A DNA stretch of 64,000 nucleotides from positions 136,934 through 200,933 of the forward strand of contig JAJCZU010000006.1 of the NCBI GenBank assembly GCA_029262235.1. Direction: 5' to 3'. Shown in pieces: positions 32,279 through 43,200 of the stretch. This DNA is from Candidatus Eiseniibacteriota bacterium. Its GTDB lineage: Bacteria; Orphanbacterota; Orphanbacteria; Orphanbacterales; Orphanbacteraceae. Position numbers and translations under genes: made by a program. Under the pieces are notes generated by a model. That model saw nothing but the letters and a program-made list of their open reading frames with translations. It did no database searches and was not told the DNA's origin. Numbering within the stretch: position 1 is the stretch's first letter; the number at the start of each line of letters is the position of its first letter.

Positions 32279-35200
32279 GTGGGAAACGGTCACGGAAAGA
32301 GTATCGGATTCGGTGCGGCGGCCGCCCTCTGGTGGGCCGGACTCGGGCTTGTCGCCCGGGCGTCTTTCGGTGCGGATACCGAACCCGCGATCTGGTTCTT
32401 CGCGGCGACGGCGCTCGGAATCGCGTTCGGAATCAGCGGGAAGAAACGCCGTGAAACCGGTCGCTTCGCCCCGATCTTCGGATCGCTGATCGCAGCCGCT
32501 CTCGTGTATGCAACCGGCGGATGGGGCCTCTTCGGAGTCGCGCTTTCGCTGTTCGCTCTCACGGGGGTGGGGGCGATGATCGGGCGCACCGCGCACGGCT
32601 GTCTGCCGGGTACCAGCATCGGCGCCGGACTCGGGATGATCGCCGCGGTACCCCTGATCGGGGCCATCGGGGTTGCGGGATGTCTGCTTGCCGGCGCCTT
32701 GCTGATGGCGCTCTTTCTTCCGGGCGGTTCCACGAAGGGCGCGGGTGCGGTTCCGCATCACGGGAAGGACGACGCTGCGAGGGACCGCGCAAGCACTGCC
32801 GACGTTTCGGTCGGTCGCCGCGAACCGGGGTCGGGGCGGATCGCACTGCTCCTGGCAGGTGCCGGCGCTTCGCTGCTCGCCGTGGGCTGGGGGCGCGTCG
32901 CGGACCTGACGGCCGGCGGCACGATTCCCGTGCAGTTCGATTTCCACGGCTGCCTCGCGATCGCGTTCGGTGCGGGCGCCCTGCTGGCGTTCCGGCGACT
33001 TCGTTTCGTGAGAGCCGGAGCCGGCGCGGCGCTGCTGCTTGCTGCCTCGGGCGCCTGGCTGCTCTACGCACGTCATGGGGGGCTCCCCTGGTTTCATATC
33101 CGTCAGCTGGCCGACTCGGTCGCGCCATATCAACAGAACTGGCAGGAAAATCTACTCTTCGCAGCAGTCGTTGCCGTGCCGTGGGCGTTCTTTCTCGGCA
33201 TCGCCGCGGGCGTCATCCGGCGTCCCGCGGGACTTCGATCCCTCTTTATGGGCGTGGCGGCAGGCGCTTTGCTCGCCGGCCCCGTATTCGCGGGCGGGGG
33301 TTTGAAGGGCACGGTGCTCCTCGGGGCGCAGCTCCTGCTGTTCGGCGGCGTTCTTTTCTGGCTTCGGGCGCCTGGCTTCCTGTGGAAGATCGCGGGTGTG
33401 GCCACCGCAGTTGCGGCGGTTTTCGTGGTCTTTCCTGGCGCGCCCAGCTGGCTCGGTCCCCTTTACGCGACGGCTCCCTACCGCTATGCATCGGTTTACG
33501 CGAATCAGAGCCGGGCGACTTTCGAGTCGGAACACGTGACGATCCCGGCGTTCTACGAGGAGGGGCGTCTCTGGACAGCGAGCGTGACCGCCTACCAGAC
33601 CGGCAGACAGCTTCGCCTCGACGGCGCGATCCGGTGCAATGATCAGTGGACGCCGGCGGTCGAGATGCTGATGGCGCGCATTCCTCTCCTGTTTCGTTCC
33701 GAGTGGGAGAACGGACTGGTGCTCGGCCTCGGCACCGGCACCATCCCGAGCGCGTTCGGCGATCGAGGACCGCAGAAAATCGATGTGGTGGAGCCGGAGC
33801 CGTCGATCGTGGCGGCATCCCGCAGTTTCGGCGCGGGGAACGCGGAGTACTGGAATGACGAGCGGATCACGCTGCACGATGATGATGCCCGCGCATTCAT
33901 TTCACGCGTAAAGAACCGGTACGATCTCATCGTGACGAGCCCGATCGCCCCGTGGGACCGAAGAACCGCACACTGCAGCACACGCGAATTCTTCGAGCGG
34001 ATAGAAGCGGGGCTGCGCAAAGGCGGGGTCTACGTTCACTGGCTGCCGCTCACCGGGGTACCACTCGAGACGCTGCAGTTGCAGGTGCGTACGTTCGCCG
34101 GCGTCTTTCCGCATGTTGTCGGGTTTCGCCCCTCGAACAATCAGGGACTCATTCTCGTCGGCTCCACGGAGGCCCTGCGGATTCCGTGGAAGTACGCGAT
34201 GGAGGCGTGGGAAGATGCGGCCGTTTCGGCGCGCATGCGGACGCTCAACCTGGGCGGTGTTCCCCGTTTGCTCACGCTGCTGCGGCTCGATACGGAGACG
34301 GCCGATGCGTTCGCCGGCGAGGGCCCGCTCAACACGGATCGCCGCCCGCGCGCGGAGTGGGCGGCTTCGTCCGCGCTGCTCGATCTCGAGGGAGACCGGA
34401 TCGACGACCGGCTGCGCGCTCTCCACACGGACGGCCGTGAGCTGTTCGACTTCGAGGGGGCGACAGAGCGGGAGATTACGAATTTCTACCGAACCGTTGC
34501 GCAGGAGTTTCGCGGCGCGCCGTATCCTCTCGGTGGCTATCGCTATGCGCGTGCCGCGTACGAACGTGAAATGTCGATGGATAATCTGATCATGTACGCT
34601 TATTTCGTACGAACACAGGATCACGACTTCGATCGTTCGATCGCGCTCCTGAAGCAGGCATGCGCGCAGAGCCCGGAGAACGTGACCCCTCAGCGCCTCC
34701 TGGGGGAGGAGTATATTCTCGCCGAGCGTTATCCCGCTGCCGAGGCATATGCCGATCGACTGATCGCCGGCGGGATGGATTTCTACTGGCCCTACATGGT
34801 CCGCGGGCAGGCCCGCCTCCAGATGGGGCGTCCGAAGGAAGGGCTCGACGATCTGCTTGCGGCAAGGCAGCGCGACAGGCACCAGGACATGGCAGGCAAC
34901 ATCACGTACAACATCGGCGTCGCGTATTACACGCTCGGTGACTACGAGCAGGCTCTCGCATTCGCGCGCGCCACGATCGGCCGGAACCCCCTGAACCGTC
35001 GGGCCCGGTTGCTCGAAGCCGAAGCGCAGACGCGCCTCGGCACGATGTCGAAAAGTGATTTCCAGCGGGACGTGGAAGCGCCGTTTCACCGCGTGCGCGC
35101 GAGTTCTCTTTTTTCGGCCGCGCAGGATAATTTCTACGAAATCGATTTGCAGAACAATGTGGAGAGGGACCTGGCTGTCATCATCAATTCGACCCCGAAT

Positions 35201-35413
35201 CATATCGGCGCCTACCTGCTTCTCGCCCGCTATTATCACGACCGCGGGAACAAGGAGAAGGAGGGGGAGGTGCTGAGCCGCATGATTGCGCAGTTCGACG
35301 CGAACAAGGCGGTCATGAGCGCGTTCGACGATTATCTGCTGCGCACGGGGGGCCGGGAGAAGTACGAAGAGTATCAGTTCATTCCCGAGCAGCTGCTCGG
35401 ATCAGGCCGGTAG
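32279..35413 (+). CDS. Polytopic membrane protein with spermidine-synthase-like domain and TPR tail
   Basis: About 1044 aa. The first 400 residues form 11-13 membrane helices. A class-I Rossmann domain follows (about 450-660) with LVLGLGTGTIPSAFGDRG, IDVVEPEPSIV and YDLIVTSPIAPW, like PAPT-/spermidine-synthase-family proteins fused to MFS-like membrane parts; whether it makes polyamine is unknown. The last 250 residues are TPR-like (VTPQRLLGEEYILAERYPAA; NITYNIGVAYYTLGDYEQA). The start is GTG at 32279, six nt after an AAGGAG Shine-Dalgarno; an ATG at 32240 is less well placed. It ends convergently, overlapping the PIG-L gene by 12 bp. Confidence 0.82.
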   Translation: MGNGHGKSIGFGAAAALWWAGLGLVARASFGADTEPAIWFFAATALGIAFGISGKKRRETGRFAPIFGSLIAAALVYATGGWGLFGVALSLFALTGVGAMIGRTAHGCLPGTSIGAGLGMIAAVPLIGAIGVAGCLLAGALLMALFLPGGSTKGAGAVPHHGKDDAARDRASTADVSVGRREPGSGRIALLLAGAGASLLAVGWGRVADLTAGGTIPVQFDFHGCLAIAFGAGALLAFRRLRFVRAGAGAALLLAASGAWLLYARHGGLPWFHIRQLADSVAPYQQNWQENLLFAAVVAVPWAFFLGIAAGVIRRPAGLRSLFMGVAAGALLAGPVFAGGGLKGTVLLGAQLLLFGGVLFWLRAPGFLWKIAGVATAVAAVFVVFPGAPSWLGPLYATAPYRYASVYANQSRATFESEHVTIPAFYEEGRLWTASVTAYQTGRQLRLDGAIRCNDQWTPAVEMLMARIPLLFRSEWENGLVLGLGTGTIPSAFGDRGPQKIDVVEPEPSIVAASRSFGAGNAEYWNDERITLHDDDARAFISRVKNRYDLIVTSPIAPWDRRTAHCSTREFFERIEAGLRKGGVYVHWLPLTGVPLETLQLQVRTFAGVFPHVVGFRPSNNQGLILVGSTEALRIPWKYAMEAWEDAAVSARMRTLNLGGVPRLLTLLRLDTETADAFAGEGPLNTDRRPRAEWAASSALLDLEGDRIDDRLRALHTDGRELFDFEGATEREITNFYRTVAQEFRGAPYPLGGYRYARAAYEREMSMDNLIMYAYFVRTQDHDFDRSIALLKQACAQSPENVTPQRLLGEEYILAERYPAAEAYADRLIAGGMDFYWPYMVRGQARLQMGRPKEGLDDLLAARQRDRHQDMAGNITYNIGVAYYTLGDYEQALAFARATIGRNPLNRRARLLEAEAQTRLGTMSKSDFQRDVEAPFHRVRASSLFSAAQDNFYEIDLQNNVERDLAVIINSTPNHIGAYLLLARYYHDRGNKEKEGEVLSRMIAQFDANKAVMSAFDDYLLRTGGREKYEEYQFIPEQLLGSGR

Positions 35414-36142
35414 CCCTGCGAAGAGATCGTCCACGACGGGCTGCGGCTGCGGCACGCGCGAAGCGGCGAGCTCGAAGTATTCCGCGTCGTTCACGGACCG
35501 ATAGTCGCCGAACCATTCCTTGAGCCGATCGAAAAACGTGATCTGCGTCACGTGAGCGTGTATCGATTCGACCTTGCGTTGATACGCTTCCTCGCTGAGC
35601 GGAATCCGCGCCGCGATCTCGTCCTGCGGGATGCTTGCCATGTCGCGCTCCGGCCGCTGCGGCTTGCACAGTTCTTCCAGAATTCCCCAGCCGTATACAC
35701 GCGCCACGGTTTTCACGTCCGTTCGTGCAAACGCCTCCATGACCCAGCCGTATACGGTGGTGTGATCGGGATGGCGGCTCACTCCCTCGCGATGAAACGT
35801 GATGAGCACGTCCGGTTCGTGCAGGCGAAGCGCGTCCCCGACGACGCCAACGCCGTCCTCGAACGGCATCGAGGCAAGGCCGCTGTCGGGCCAGCCCACG
35901 ATTTTCTGCGAGCTGAGTCCGAGCGCTTCGCTCGCCACTTTCAATTCGATCGTGCGCAGGCGCGCGAGTTCGTCCGGTTCGAGCTCTTTCGAAACGCCGA
36001 GAGAGCCCGCTTCGCCCCGCGTGAAAGTGAGCAGATGCACGGCATCCCCCTGCATCGCGTAGTGAGCGAGCGTTCCCCCGGGCCCGTACGCCTCGTCATC
36101 CGGATGGGCGAACACGGCGAGTATGGTTCGTCTTTTTCTCAT
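35402..36142 (-). CDS. PIG-L family N-acetylglucosaminyl deacetylase-like protein
   Basis: Zinc-dependent deacetylase family (LmbE/BshB/MshB-like). The 246-aa sequence has the metal-binding AVFAHPDDEAYGPGGTLA near the N-terminus and HREGVSRHPDHTTVYGWV at about residue 115, both complete. Family members deacetylate GlcNAc-linked metabolites such as bacillithiol or mycothiol precursors, or lipids; the substrate here is unknown. The ATG at 36142 gives MRKRRTILAVF, the usual start. It is divergent from the YhaM-like gene. Confidence 0.9.
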   Translation of the reverse strand: MRKRRTILAVFAHPDDEAYGPGGTLAHYAMQGDAVHLLTFTRGEAGSLGVSKELEPDELARLRTIELKVASEALGLSSQKIVGWPDSGLASMPFEDGVGVVGDALRLHEPDVLITFHREGVSRHPDHTTVYGWVMEAFARTDVKTVARVYGWGILEELCKPQRPERDMASIPQDEIAARIPLSEEAYQRKVESIHAHVTQITFFDRLKEWFGDYRSVNDAEYFELAASRVPQPQPVVDDLFAGLPA

Positions 36143-36211
36143 GACGCCGAACAGCGTACCCGGCTCCCCGCGCACGGTCAACCGCCGCAGAGACGCCATT
36201 CCGGCGATCGG

Positions 36212-36241
36212 TTGACCCCCGTTACGGCGGGCGACTATACT
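36212..36241 (+). promoter_or_regulatory. Promoter of the yhaM-like gene (TTGACC-N18-TATACT)
   Basis: TTGACC (36212-36217) and TATACT (36236-36241) are 18 bp apart. The ATG lies at 36251, only 9 bp after the -10, so the transcript would start within about three bases of the start codon. Confidence 0.7.
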
Positions 36242-36250
36242 CCTTCCACT

Positions 36251-37267
36251 ATGACAACAGCACCCCGGATACATAATGGCCAGTTCATCCAGTCGCTCGC
36301 GGAAGGCGACCAGGTTCTCGAGCACTATCGCGTTGTACGCAAGGTCGTGCGCACCTCCCGGCGCGGCGACCCTTACCTCGATTTCGATCTCGTGGATCGT
36401 ACCGGTCGCATCAATGCCAAAGTATTCGGACAGAACGGCAGCCCGAACGACGTCGTTACCCAGTACAGCGAGGCTTTCGACGCCGGAGACGTCATCCGGG
36501 TCGACGGAGTCGTGGAGGTCTTCAACGGCAAGCTGCAGCTGATCGTAAAGCGTCTGCGCCGGAGTACGGAAGACGAAGTGGATGACCGCCTGTTCGAACG
36601 CGCGAGCGAACGGCCGCTCGAAGACATGGAGCGTGAACTCGCGGACGTGATCGGCTCGCTCGAGAACGACTTCGTGCGGAAGCTCGCCGGTGCCGTATTC
36701 GGCGACGAAGCGTTTTATCAGCGCTTTCTCGTGGCGCCCGCCGCCACGCGTCTTCATCACGCGTATCGAAGCGGCCTCCTCGAACATACGCTCTCGCTCA
36801 TTGCCGCGGCCGACCGGCTGCTGCCCGCCTATCCGGAAATCGATCGCGATATTGTCGTGTCCTCGATCCTGTTCCACGACAGTGGCAAGACCGAGGAACT
36901 CGGCGAGAAAGCCGGCGACGAGTACACTGTGGAAGGAACCATGGTGGGACACGTTTATCTCGGCGCGCGGCGTGTCGAACGTGCGATGGACGCGATCCCC
37001 GACTTCCCGCGCGCGCTTCGCGTTCACATTCTGCACTGTGTCCTGTCGCATCACGGCAGCCGTGAGTACGGGGCGCCCGTCGAGCCGTCGAGCCTCGAAG
37101 CGCTTTTCGTACATCATCTCGATAATCTCGATGCGAAGATCGCGAACGCACGCGGCGCACTGGCGGCGGATGTCGACACGAGGAGCGCGTTTACGGATCC
37201 TTCGCTCGCCGGAGCCGTATTCCAGAGATACTTCAAGGGTGAATCGTTTCTCGACCCGGAGAACTAA
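36251..37267 (+). CDS. yhaM: 3'-5' exoribonuclease YhaM-like (OB-fold plus HD domain)
   Basis: The 338-aa protein has an N-terminal OB-fold nucleic-acid-binding domain (VVRTSRRGDPYLDFDLVDRTGRINAKVF) and a C-terminal HD phosphohydrolase domain. Metal ligands are visible in HHAYRSGLLEHTLSL, SSILFHDSGKTEEL (HD pair), LHCVLSHHGSREYGAP and VHHLDNLDAK, the same layout as B. subtilis YhaM. A 3'-end RNA or DNA trimming role is inferred from the family. The gene is directly followed by addB (GTG immediately after the stop), so the operon joins nucleic-acid processing genes. The predicted mRNA may be leaderless. Confidence 0.9.
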   Translation: MTTAPRIHNGQFIQSLAEGDQVLEHYRVVRKVVRTSRRGDPYLDFDLVDRTGRINAKVFGQNGSPNDVVTQYSEAFDAGDVIRVDGVVEVFNGKLQLIVKRLRRSTEDEVDDRLFERASERPLEDMERELADVIGSLENDFVRKLAGAVFGDEAFYQRFLVAPAATRLHHAYRSGLLEHTLSLIAAADRLLPAYPEIDRDIVVSSILFHDSGKTEELGEKAGDEYTVEGTMVGHVYLGARRVERAMDAIPDFPRALRVHILHCVLSHHGSREYGAPVEPSSLEALFVHHLDNLDAKIANARGALAADVDTRSAFTDPSLAGAVFQRYFKGESFLDPEN

Positions 37268-40222
37268 GTGAAAGAGACACGGAAACTGCTGGTCGGTCCG
37301 GCAGGCTCCGGTAAGACGCGCGCCCTCGTCCGGCGCTTTCTCGATCGTGTTGATCCGGCGCGCCCCGATCGCGTGGTCGTGCTGACTCCGGATCGCGCGG
37401 CGGCCGACCGGTTTCGCGTGTCGGCCTATGGCGAATGCGAACCCGGCAGGCGAGGGTTCCCCGACGCTGCGATCACGACGTTCGAAAGTTTTGCCTCCCG
37501 ACTCCTCGGCCTCAGCGACACGGATTTCATCTCTTCCGAAGAAGAAGCTCTCATTCTGCTCGACCAGGCGGACGAGTTGCCCGATGTGGTGGCGCGTTCC
37601 GTCGGATTTCCCGGCTACCGCGGCGCGCTCTTTCAATGGATGGAAGAGACGACCGAAGCGGGAATCGAGCCGGCCGAACTCCTCGCCTGGCTCGAAGACC
37701 TGCCCCGCCGTTCGAAGAAGCTCGAAGAACTCGCGCGTCTTCTGTCTTCACATCGCGCTCAGCTTCGCGGACGCGGCAAGTATCGAAGGAGCGGACTGCC
37801 CTGGGAAGCCGCGGCCGCGATGCAGGCGGGAGACATCGTACCGCCCGCGATCGAAACGATTCTCGTCGACGGTTTCCATCAGTTCTCGCCCGGCCGCATG
37901 GAGTTTCTGTCGATGCTCGCGGCCCGGGCGCCGGAACTCTGGATTACGCTGCCCTCGATCGACGGGGAAGAAGCGTGGAGCGCCGAGATCGCGGAGGAGA
38001 CGAACTCCCTGCTGGCCGAGCGCTTCCGGTTCGAGCGGATCGACTGTGCCGCGCCCGGCCACATTCCTTCGTATCACTTCCTCGGCGGGGCCACCCGGGA
38101 AGAGGAACTCGAACGCATCGTCAAGGAAATCGAGCGTATTCGTCTGCGCGAGAACGTGCGCTACGACAACTTCCTGGTTTTGTTCCGGGACGTCAGCCCC
38201 TACAGGGAAGCGATGGAGTCGATCGCCGCCCGCTGGGGTACGCCGTTTCGCGGGCGATTTCAGGTGCCGCTCGTTCGCACCGCCGCAGGGCGGGCGCTTC
38301 TCGAACTGATTCATCTGTTGCAGCCCGCGCTTCAGGTCTCCGACTGGGAGAGCATTCTGAAGAACCGCATGTTCGCGGCCGATCCCGACGCGGCCGATCG
38401 CGCGCTCAGCGCCTGGCGCAGAGAGTCTCTCGAGACGGGCCGGGAGCGGGTGGAGGAGCTGCAGGGAATCGATCCCGGCTTCTACGCGGAGCGCGTGGCG
38501 CCACTGCTCGCGTTTCGCGCGGAGACGCTCGCCGCACGCGGCCCGGCGTTTCTGCAGCGCGTGCGTGAATGGTGGGAGGAACTGCTGGACGACGCCCCGA
38601 CCGGGAGCGGAAGCGATTTCGCGGCGCGCGGCGTACGGCCGGGAGTCGAGCGGGCGGCCGATCTTCTCGGCCGCATGGAAGCCGTGGCGCACGGACTCGA
38701 GAACGTGGGGAGATGGAGCGGTCCGCGGATTCTGCCCGTTCTCGAACAGGAGATCCGCCGCGCGCTCGTCTCGTTCACGACGGGCGGGACCGACGCGATC
38801 CTTGTGGACGACATGCGACACGGCCAGAACGTCGCGGCGCGCTACGCGTTTCTCGCCGGGCTCGACGGTGATGCGGTGCCGCGATCGTTTCGAGCCGGCA
38901 CGATCTGGAACGAGGCCGACCGCGAAGTGCTGAACGACACGGGGCAGTTTCGCGTGCGCAATCGCGCCGGGCATCAGGCGGAAGAGCGCTTTCTGTTTCG
39001 ACGCGCGGCCAGTCGCGGAAGCGACCGTGTGTACTTTTCGTTCTCATCCTTCGGCGTCGACGGCCGGGAGCGCGGTGAGTCCCCGTTCCGCAGCGAGTTC
39101 CGGACGGAGCTCGGCGAAGGCGGCTGGCGAGAACACGGCGTCATCGAGCGCTACCAGACGCTCGACTCGCTCGTGATGCGCGAAGACATTCCCGTTTTTC
39201 TCGCCGCCCATGTCGCGCCGGCCGGCCGCGTCGACGCAGAGGCGAAGACCGCCGCCACGCTTCTCGCCGAGTTCGGGCCCGCTGTTCCCGATGCCCCGAT
39301 CGACTTCCGCCGCCCGATCGATCTCGGGAATCACCCGCTTTTTCATGTGTGGGCCGACTCGAAATCCGAGTTCTCGATCTCGGAGCTCGAAGACTACCAG
39401 CTGTGTCCCTATCGCTACGGTTCGCGCCACGTGTTTCGTCTCGGTGAGCCGGATCCCGAAGTGGAGTTCGCGTTTCCGCCCAGCGTCGAGGGAAACGTCA
39501 TCCACAAGACGCTCGAAGAGGTGCTCGGCGGGGGCGAGTTCGACGAAGTCTTTACGCGCGTGTTCGAAGAGGAACGCGGCGAGTACCCCGCCCGGATCGG
39601 GCATGCGCTCGCCGAACAGAATCTGCGGGAGGGCTTGCGCACGCTGATTCGCGAAGACGAAGCGATCCGCAGCCGTTACGGATGGACCGCGGAGTCGCTC
39701 GAGCGCCGCTTCGGTTCCCGCGTGAAGGTGGAAGTGGTGCTCGAAAAGGGAGCGACGCTCTCCGGGCGCATCGACCGGATCGACCGGAACGGAGATCAGA
39801 TCCTCGTGATCGACTACAAGCGCAGTCTGCCCGCCACGCGCACGTTTCAGTTCCAGGTGCGCTCGGGGCGGCAGCTCGCCCTTCCGCTCTACCTGCACGC
39901 CGCGAATACGCTGACCGGCCTCGAGCCCGTCGGCGCGTTCCTGCTCGACGCGCGCAAGGGGCGCAGGCTCGGCTTCGTCAAGAAGGAGCTGGTCACGAAG
40001 CACAAAGTGCGGAATGACTGGCAGAACACGGTTTCGATGACGGAAGACGATTGGAAGAAGACGGCGGGCACGGCGGTCAAGCGCGGCCGTGACGTCGTAA
40101 AGCAGATCCGGAGCGGCGCGTTTCCCGTCGATCCGGAAGACGACAACGTGTGCGCGCGCGTTTCGTGCGCCTATCGCGACATCTGTCGCGTGGTGCTGGC
40201 GGCCAGGGAGTCGAAGTCGTGA
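37268..40222 (+). CDS. addB: AddB-like helicase-nuclease subunit
   Basis: The 984-aa partner of the AddA-type gene in double-strand-break end processing. The N-terminus has a Walker A (LLVGPAGSGKTRALVRRFL). The centre is an inactivated-helicase-like region, and the C-terminus has a RecB-type PD-(D/E)XK nuclease with SGRIDRIDRNG and ILVIDYKRS (about residues 835-852). Cys residues flank the nuclease (YQLCPYRYGSRH at about 713; VCARVSCAYRDIC at about 962-973), the arrangement of a 4Fe-4S-stapled nuclease as in AddB. The GTG start abuts the yhaM stop, and the gene overlaps addA by 4 bp (GTGA). Confidence 0.88.
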   Translation: MKETRKLLVGPAGSGKTRALVRRFLDRVDPARPDRVVVLTPDRAAADRFRVSAYGECEPGRRGFPDAAITTFESFASRLLGLSDTDFISSEEEALILLDQADELPDVVARSVGFPGYRGALFQWMEETTEAGIEPAELLAWLEDLPRRSKKLEELARLLSSHRAQLRGRGKYRRSGLPWEAAAAMQAGDIVPPAIETILVDGFHQFSPGRMEFLSMLAARAPELWITLPSIDGEEAWSAEIAEETNSLLAERFRFERIDCAAPGHIPSYHFLGGATREEELERIVKEIERIRLRENVRYDNFLVLFRDVSPYREAMESIAARWGTPFRGRFQVPLVRTAAGRALLELIHLLQPALQVSDWESILKNRMFAADPDAADRALSAWRRESLETGRERVEELQGIDPGFYAERVAPLLAFRAETLAARGPAFLQRVREWWEELLDDAPTGSGSDFAARGVRPGVERAADLLGRMEAVAHGLENVGRWSGPRILPVLEQEIRRALVSFTTGGTDAILVDDMRHGQNVAARYAFLAGLDGDAVPRSFRAGTIWNEADREVLNDTGQFRVRNRAGHQAEERFLFRRAASRGSDRVYFSFSSFGVDGRERGESPFRSEFRTELGEGGWREHGVIERYQTLDSLVMREDIPVFLAAHVAPAGRVDAEAKTAATLLAEFGPAVPDAPIDFRRPIDLGNHPLFHVWADSKSEFSISELEDYQLCPYRYGSRHVFRLGEPDPEVEFAFPPSVEGNVIHKTLEEVLGGGEFDEVFTRVFEEERGEYPARIGHALAEQNLREGLRTLIREDEAIRSRYGWTAESLERRFGSRVKVEVVLEKGATLSGRIDRIDRNGDQILVIDYKRSLPATRTFQFQVRSGRQLALPLYLHAANTLTGLEPVGAFLLDARKGRRLGFVKKELVTKHKVRNDWQNTVSMTEDDWKKTAGTAVKRGRDVVKQIRSGAFPVDPEDDNVCARVSCAYRDICRVVLAARESKS

Positions 40223-43200
40223 GCACGATCGAACTCACGCCCACGCAGAAGGACGCCGCGTACGCGGGCTATCAGAACGTGTGGCTCACGGCGGGCGCCG
40301 GTTCGGGAAAAACGCGGGTGCTCACCGAGCGCATTCTCTTTCTCCACCTCGAGAAGGGGATGCCGCTCCATCGCATTCTGGCCATCACCTTTACGGAGAA
40401 AGCCGCCGAAGAAATGCGTGTTCGCATCGCTTCGCGCCTGGCCGAGATCGGCGCGCGCGACTCGCTTCGTGCGGTTCCCGAAGCCGCGATCACTACGATC
40501 GACGCGTTCTGCATGCGCCTGATTCAGGAATACGGTGACCGGGTCGGAGTCGATCCCCAGTTTCGCATTCTCGATCCCGTCGAATCCGTCGAGTGGGAGG
40601 CCGAAGTGTGGGCCGAAGTTCTCGATCGGTGGTGGCGCGAGCGCCGCGACGACGCGATGACCCTCTTCGGCGCGCTGCCGCTCACGATCGGTCCGGCTCA
40701 CCCGGGGGGAGTCGACGGGAGCGTGTTCTGGTCGCTCCTTCGCAAGATCCACACGGCGGGCGCGGATCTGAACGAAGTCGATTTCACGACGCCCGATCTC
40801 GACGCCATGGCGGCCAGCCTGTGGGTGGGGGTGCACGCGAACGCCGGGCGCGCGGCGGGCAAGATGCGCGGCACTCCGGCAAAGACGATGGAGAAGCTGC
40901 AGGAAATCGCGCGCCTTGCCGGTGCCCGTGATCTGCCGGAGCCTGAGCGATGGGCGCTGCTTGCCGAGGTGCGCGGCCGGATCAAGGGGAGCGTGGCGAA
41001 AAGCGTCAAGGACTTCATCGACGAAACGGCCGAGTGGATCGACGCGCTCAAGGGGATCGGATTCGAGTCGCGGCACCAGAGTATTCGCGAGTTGCTCGGC
41101 GCATTCGTGCGCGAGCTCGACGAGACGTTCTTCGCGCGCAAACGCGATCGAAGCGCGCTCGATTTTATCGATCTGGAAGAGCTCGCGGTTCGCCTGCTCG
41201 CCATCGAAAAAGTGGCGAGAGAGACGAAACAGCGCTACCGGTACCTGCTGCTCGACGAATGCCAGGACACGAACGGGCTGCAGCTCTCGCTGATGCGCCT
41301 TCTCTGGAACGAAGGCCGCTTCCTGGCGGTCGGCGACCCGAAACAGTCGATCTATCATTTTCGCGACGCGGACATTCAGGCGTATCTGTCGCTCGGTCGC
41401 GAGTTCGAGTCGAAAGATTCGATCGCGCTCACTTTAAGCGAGAATTTTCGAAGCCGTCCTGAAGTCATTTCATTCGTGAACGGATTCTTTCGAACCGTAT
41501 GGGACGGGAACGAAGCGCTCGGCGTTCCGTACGAATCGCTTGCCGTCGGAAAAACGGGGAAGCCCGCGCGCGACCCCCGCATCGAATTTCTCTCCGTGCG
41601 CCACGAGGACGTGAAGGACGCGAGGTCACTCGAGGCGGCTCTGCTCGCGGACCGGCTATGCGCGATCAACGCCGAGCATGGCACGAGCTTCGGCGAGATG
41701 GCGATTCTGTTTCGCGCCAGCACGGACATGCCGCTCTACGAGCGGGCGCTGTCGAAGAGAAATGTCCCGGTCGTGACGGCCGCCGGGCGCGGCTTCTTTC
41801 AGGCGAAGGAAGTGTCCGACCTTCTCGTGGGACTCAAGATGATCGACGACCCCTACGACGACCGTACGGTCTCGGCCGTGCTGCGATCCCCGCTGGTCGG
41901 CCTCGGAGACGACGATTTCGCCACGATTCATCTCTCCCGCGGACGGGACGCCACCCCGCTCTGGAGCTGGATCCGGCAGGACGAGGTGCTGGCGGCGCTC
42001 TCGCCTGACGGAGTAGAACGAATCCATCGCTTCGTCGACCGTTTCACGAAGCTGCGGAACGAGCGCGGCCGCTGGCCCGGGCATCAACTGCTCGACGCGC
42101 TGCTTCGGGATACGCGCTACCTCGACTCGATGCTTCTGATGACGTTTCCGCTCCGCAGGAGGGCGAACGTCCGCAAGCTCGTTTCTCTGACGCGTGAGAT
42201 CGACCGCCGGTCCGATCTCAGCATTCACCAGACAATCCGTGCGCTTTCCGATTATCGGTATACGCGCCTGCGCGAGCCCGAGTCGCTGCCGAGCGATGAA
42301 CTGCAGGCGGTCAAGCTGCTGACGGTGCACGGAGCGAAAGGGATGGAGTTTCCGCTCGTCGCCATCGCGGACATGGGGCGCCCGATCCGCATGGGCGATT
42401 CGGACGCGCTTCTGTTTCACAAGGAACTCGGCGTCGGCCTGCGGACGGGCGCGGATGACGGCGTCATCTATCAGAAAATTCGCGAACAGGAGAAAAGCGA
42501 GACGGAAGCCGAAGAGATGCGCCTCCTCTATGTGGCGATGACGCGCGCGGAGGAGCGCCTGATTCTGACCGGCTCGAGCAAGGGGAAGTCCGCAGGCTGG
42601 CTGAAGAGCGTCGAAGCGTATCTCACGCCGCCCGAAGAGCCGGGTGTGGGGAGAGTGGGAGACGTCAGTGTTCTTTTTCTGAACCCGGAGCCCGTCGGCG
42701 AACGGCGGGGAAAGCGCGTCGACGTTGCGGAGGTCTGGAGCGAACCGGAGCGCTACGGGATCGAAACGGAAACCCTCGAGATGGAGGGAATTCGATCGCT
42801 GCTGCGCGGCGCACCTGTCGCGCACGCGCCGTCACCGTCCGGGCGCACGGTTTCGCAGGTGGCGAGTTCCTTTGCGTGCCCGCGGCGGGCTTTTCTCGCG
42901 AGCCGCTATCCGGCGCCGCGCCGCCTCGCCCACGAAGAAGAGGACGCTCTCGCGCCCGTGAAACACGCGCCGGGGGGAGCCGCGATCGGGACGGCGTTCC
43001 ATCGCGCCATGGAGTCGATCTGGCGCGGCGCGGATCCCGCGGTTGTGCTCGCTGACCTGCCCGCGGAAGTGCAGACATGGGCCGGCGCACTCCTGGCCGA
43101 CGAAACCCTGCGCGACTGGATCCGCGACACGCCACCGCTTCCCGAATACTCGCTGTTCGCCGAAGCGGAGGGGCGACCCCTTCGTGGCGCGATCGATCTC

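Noticed and set aside
34604-34613. Third copy of the TTCGTA/TACGAA operator
   Set aside because: TTCGTACGAA lies inside the spermidine-synthase-like coding region and has no 6-bp spacer, unlike the two island dyads.
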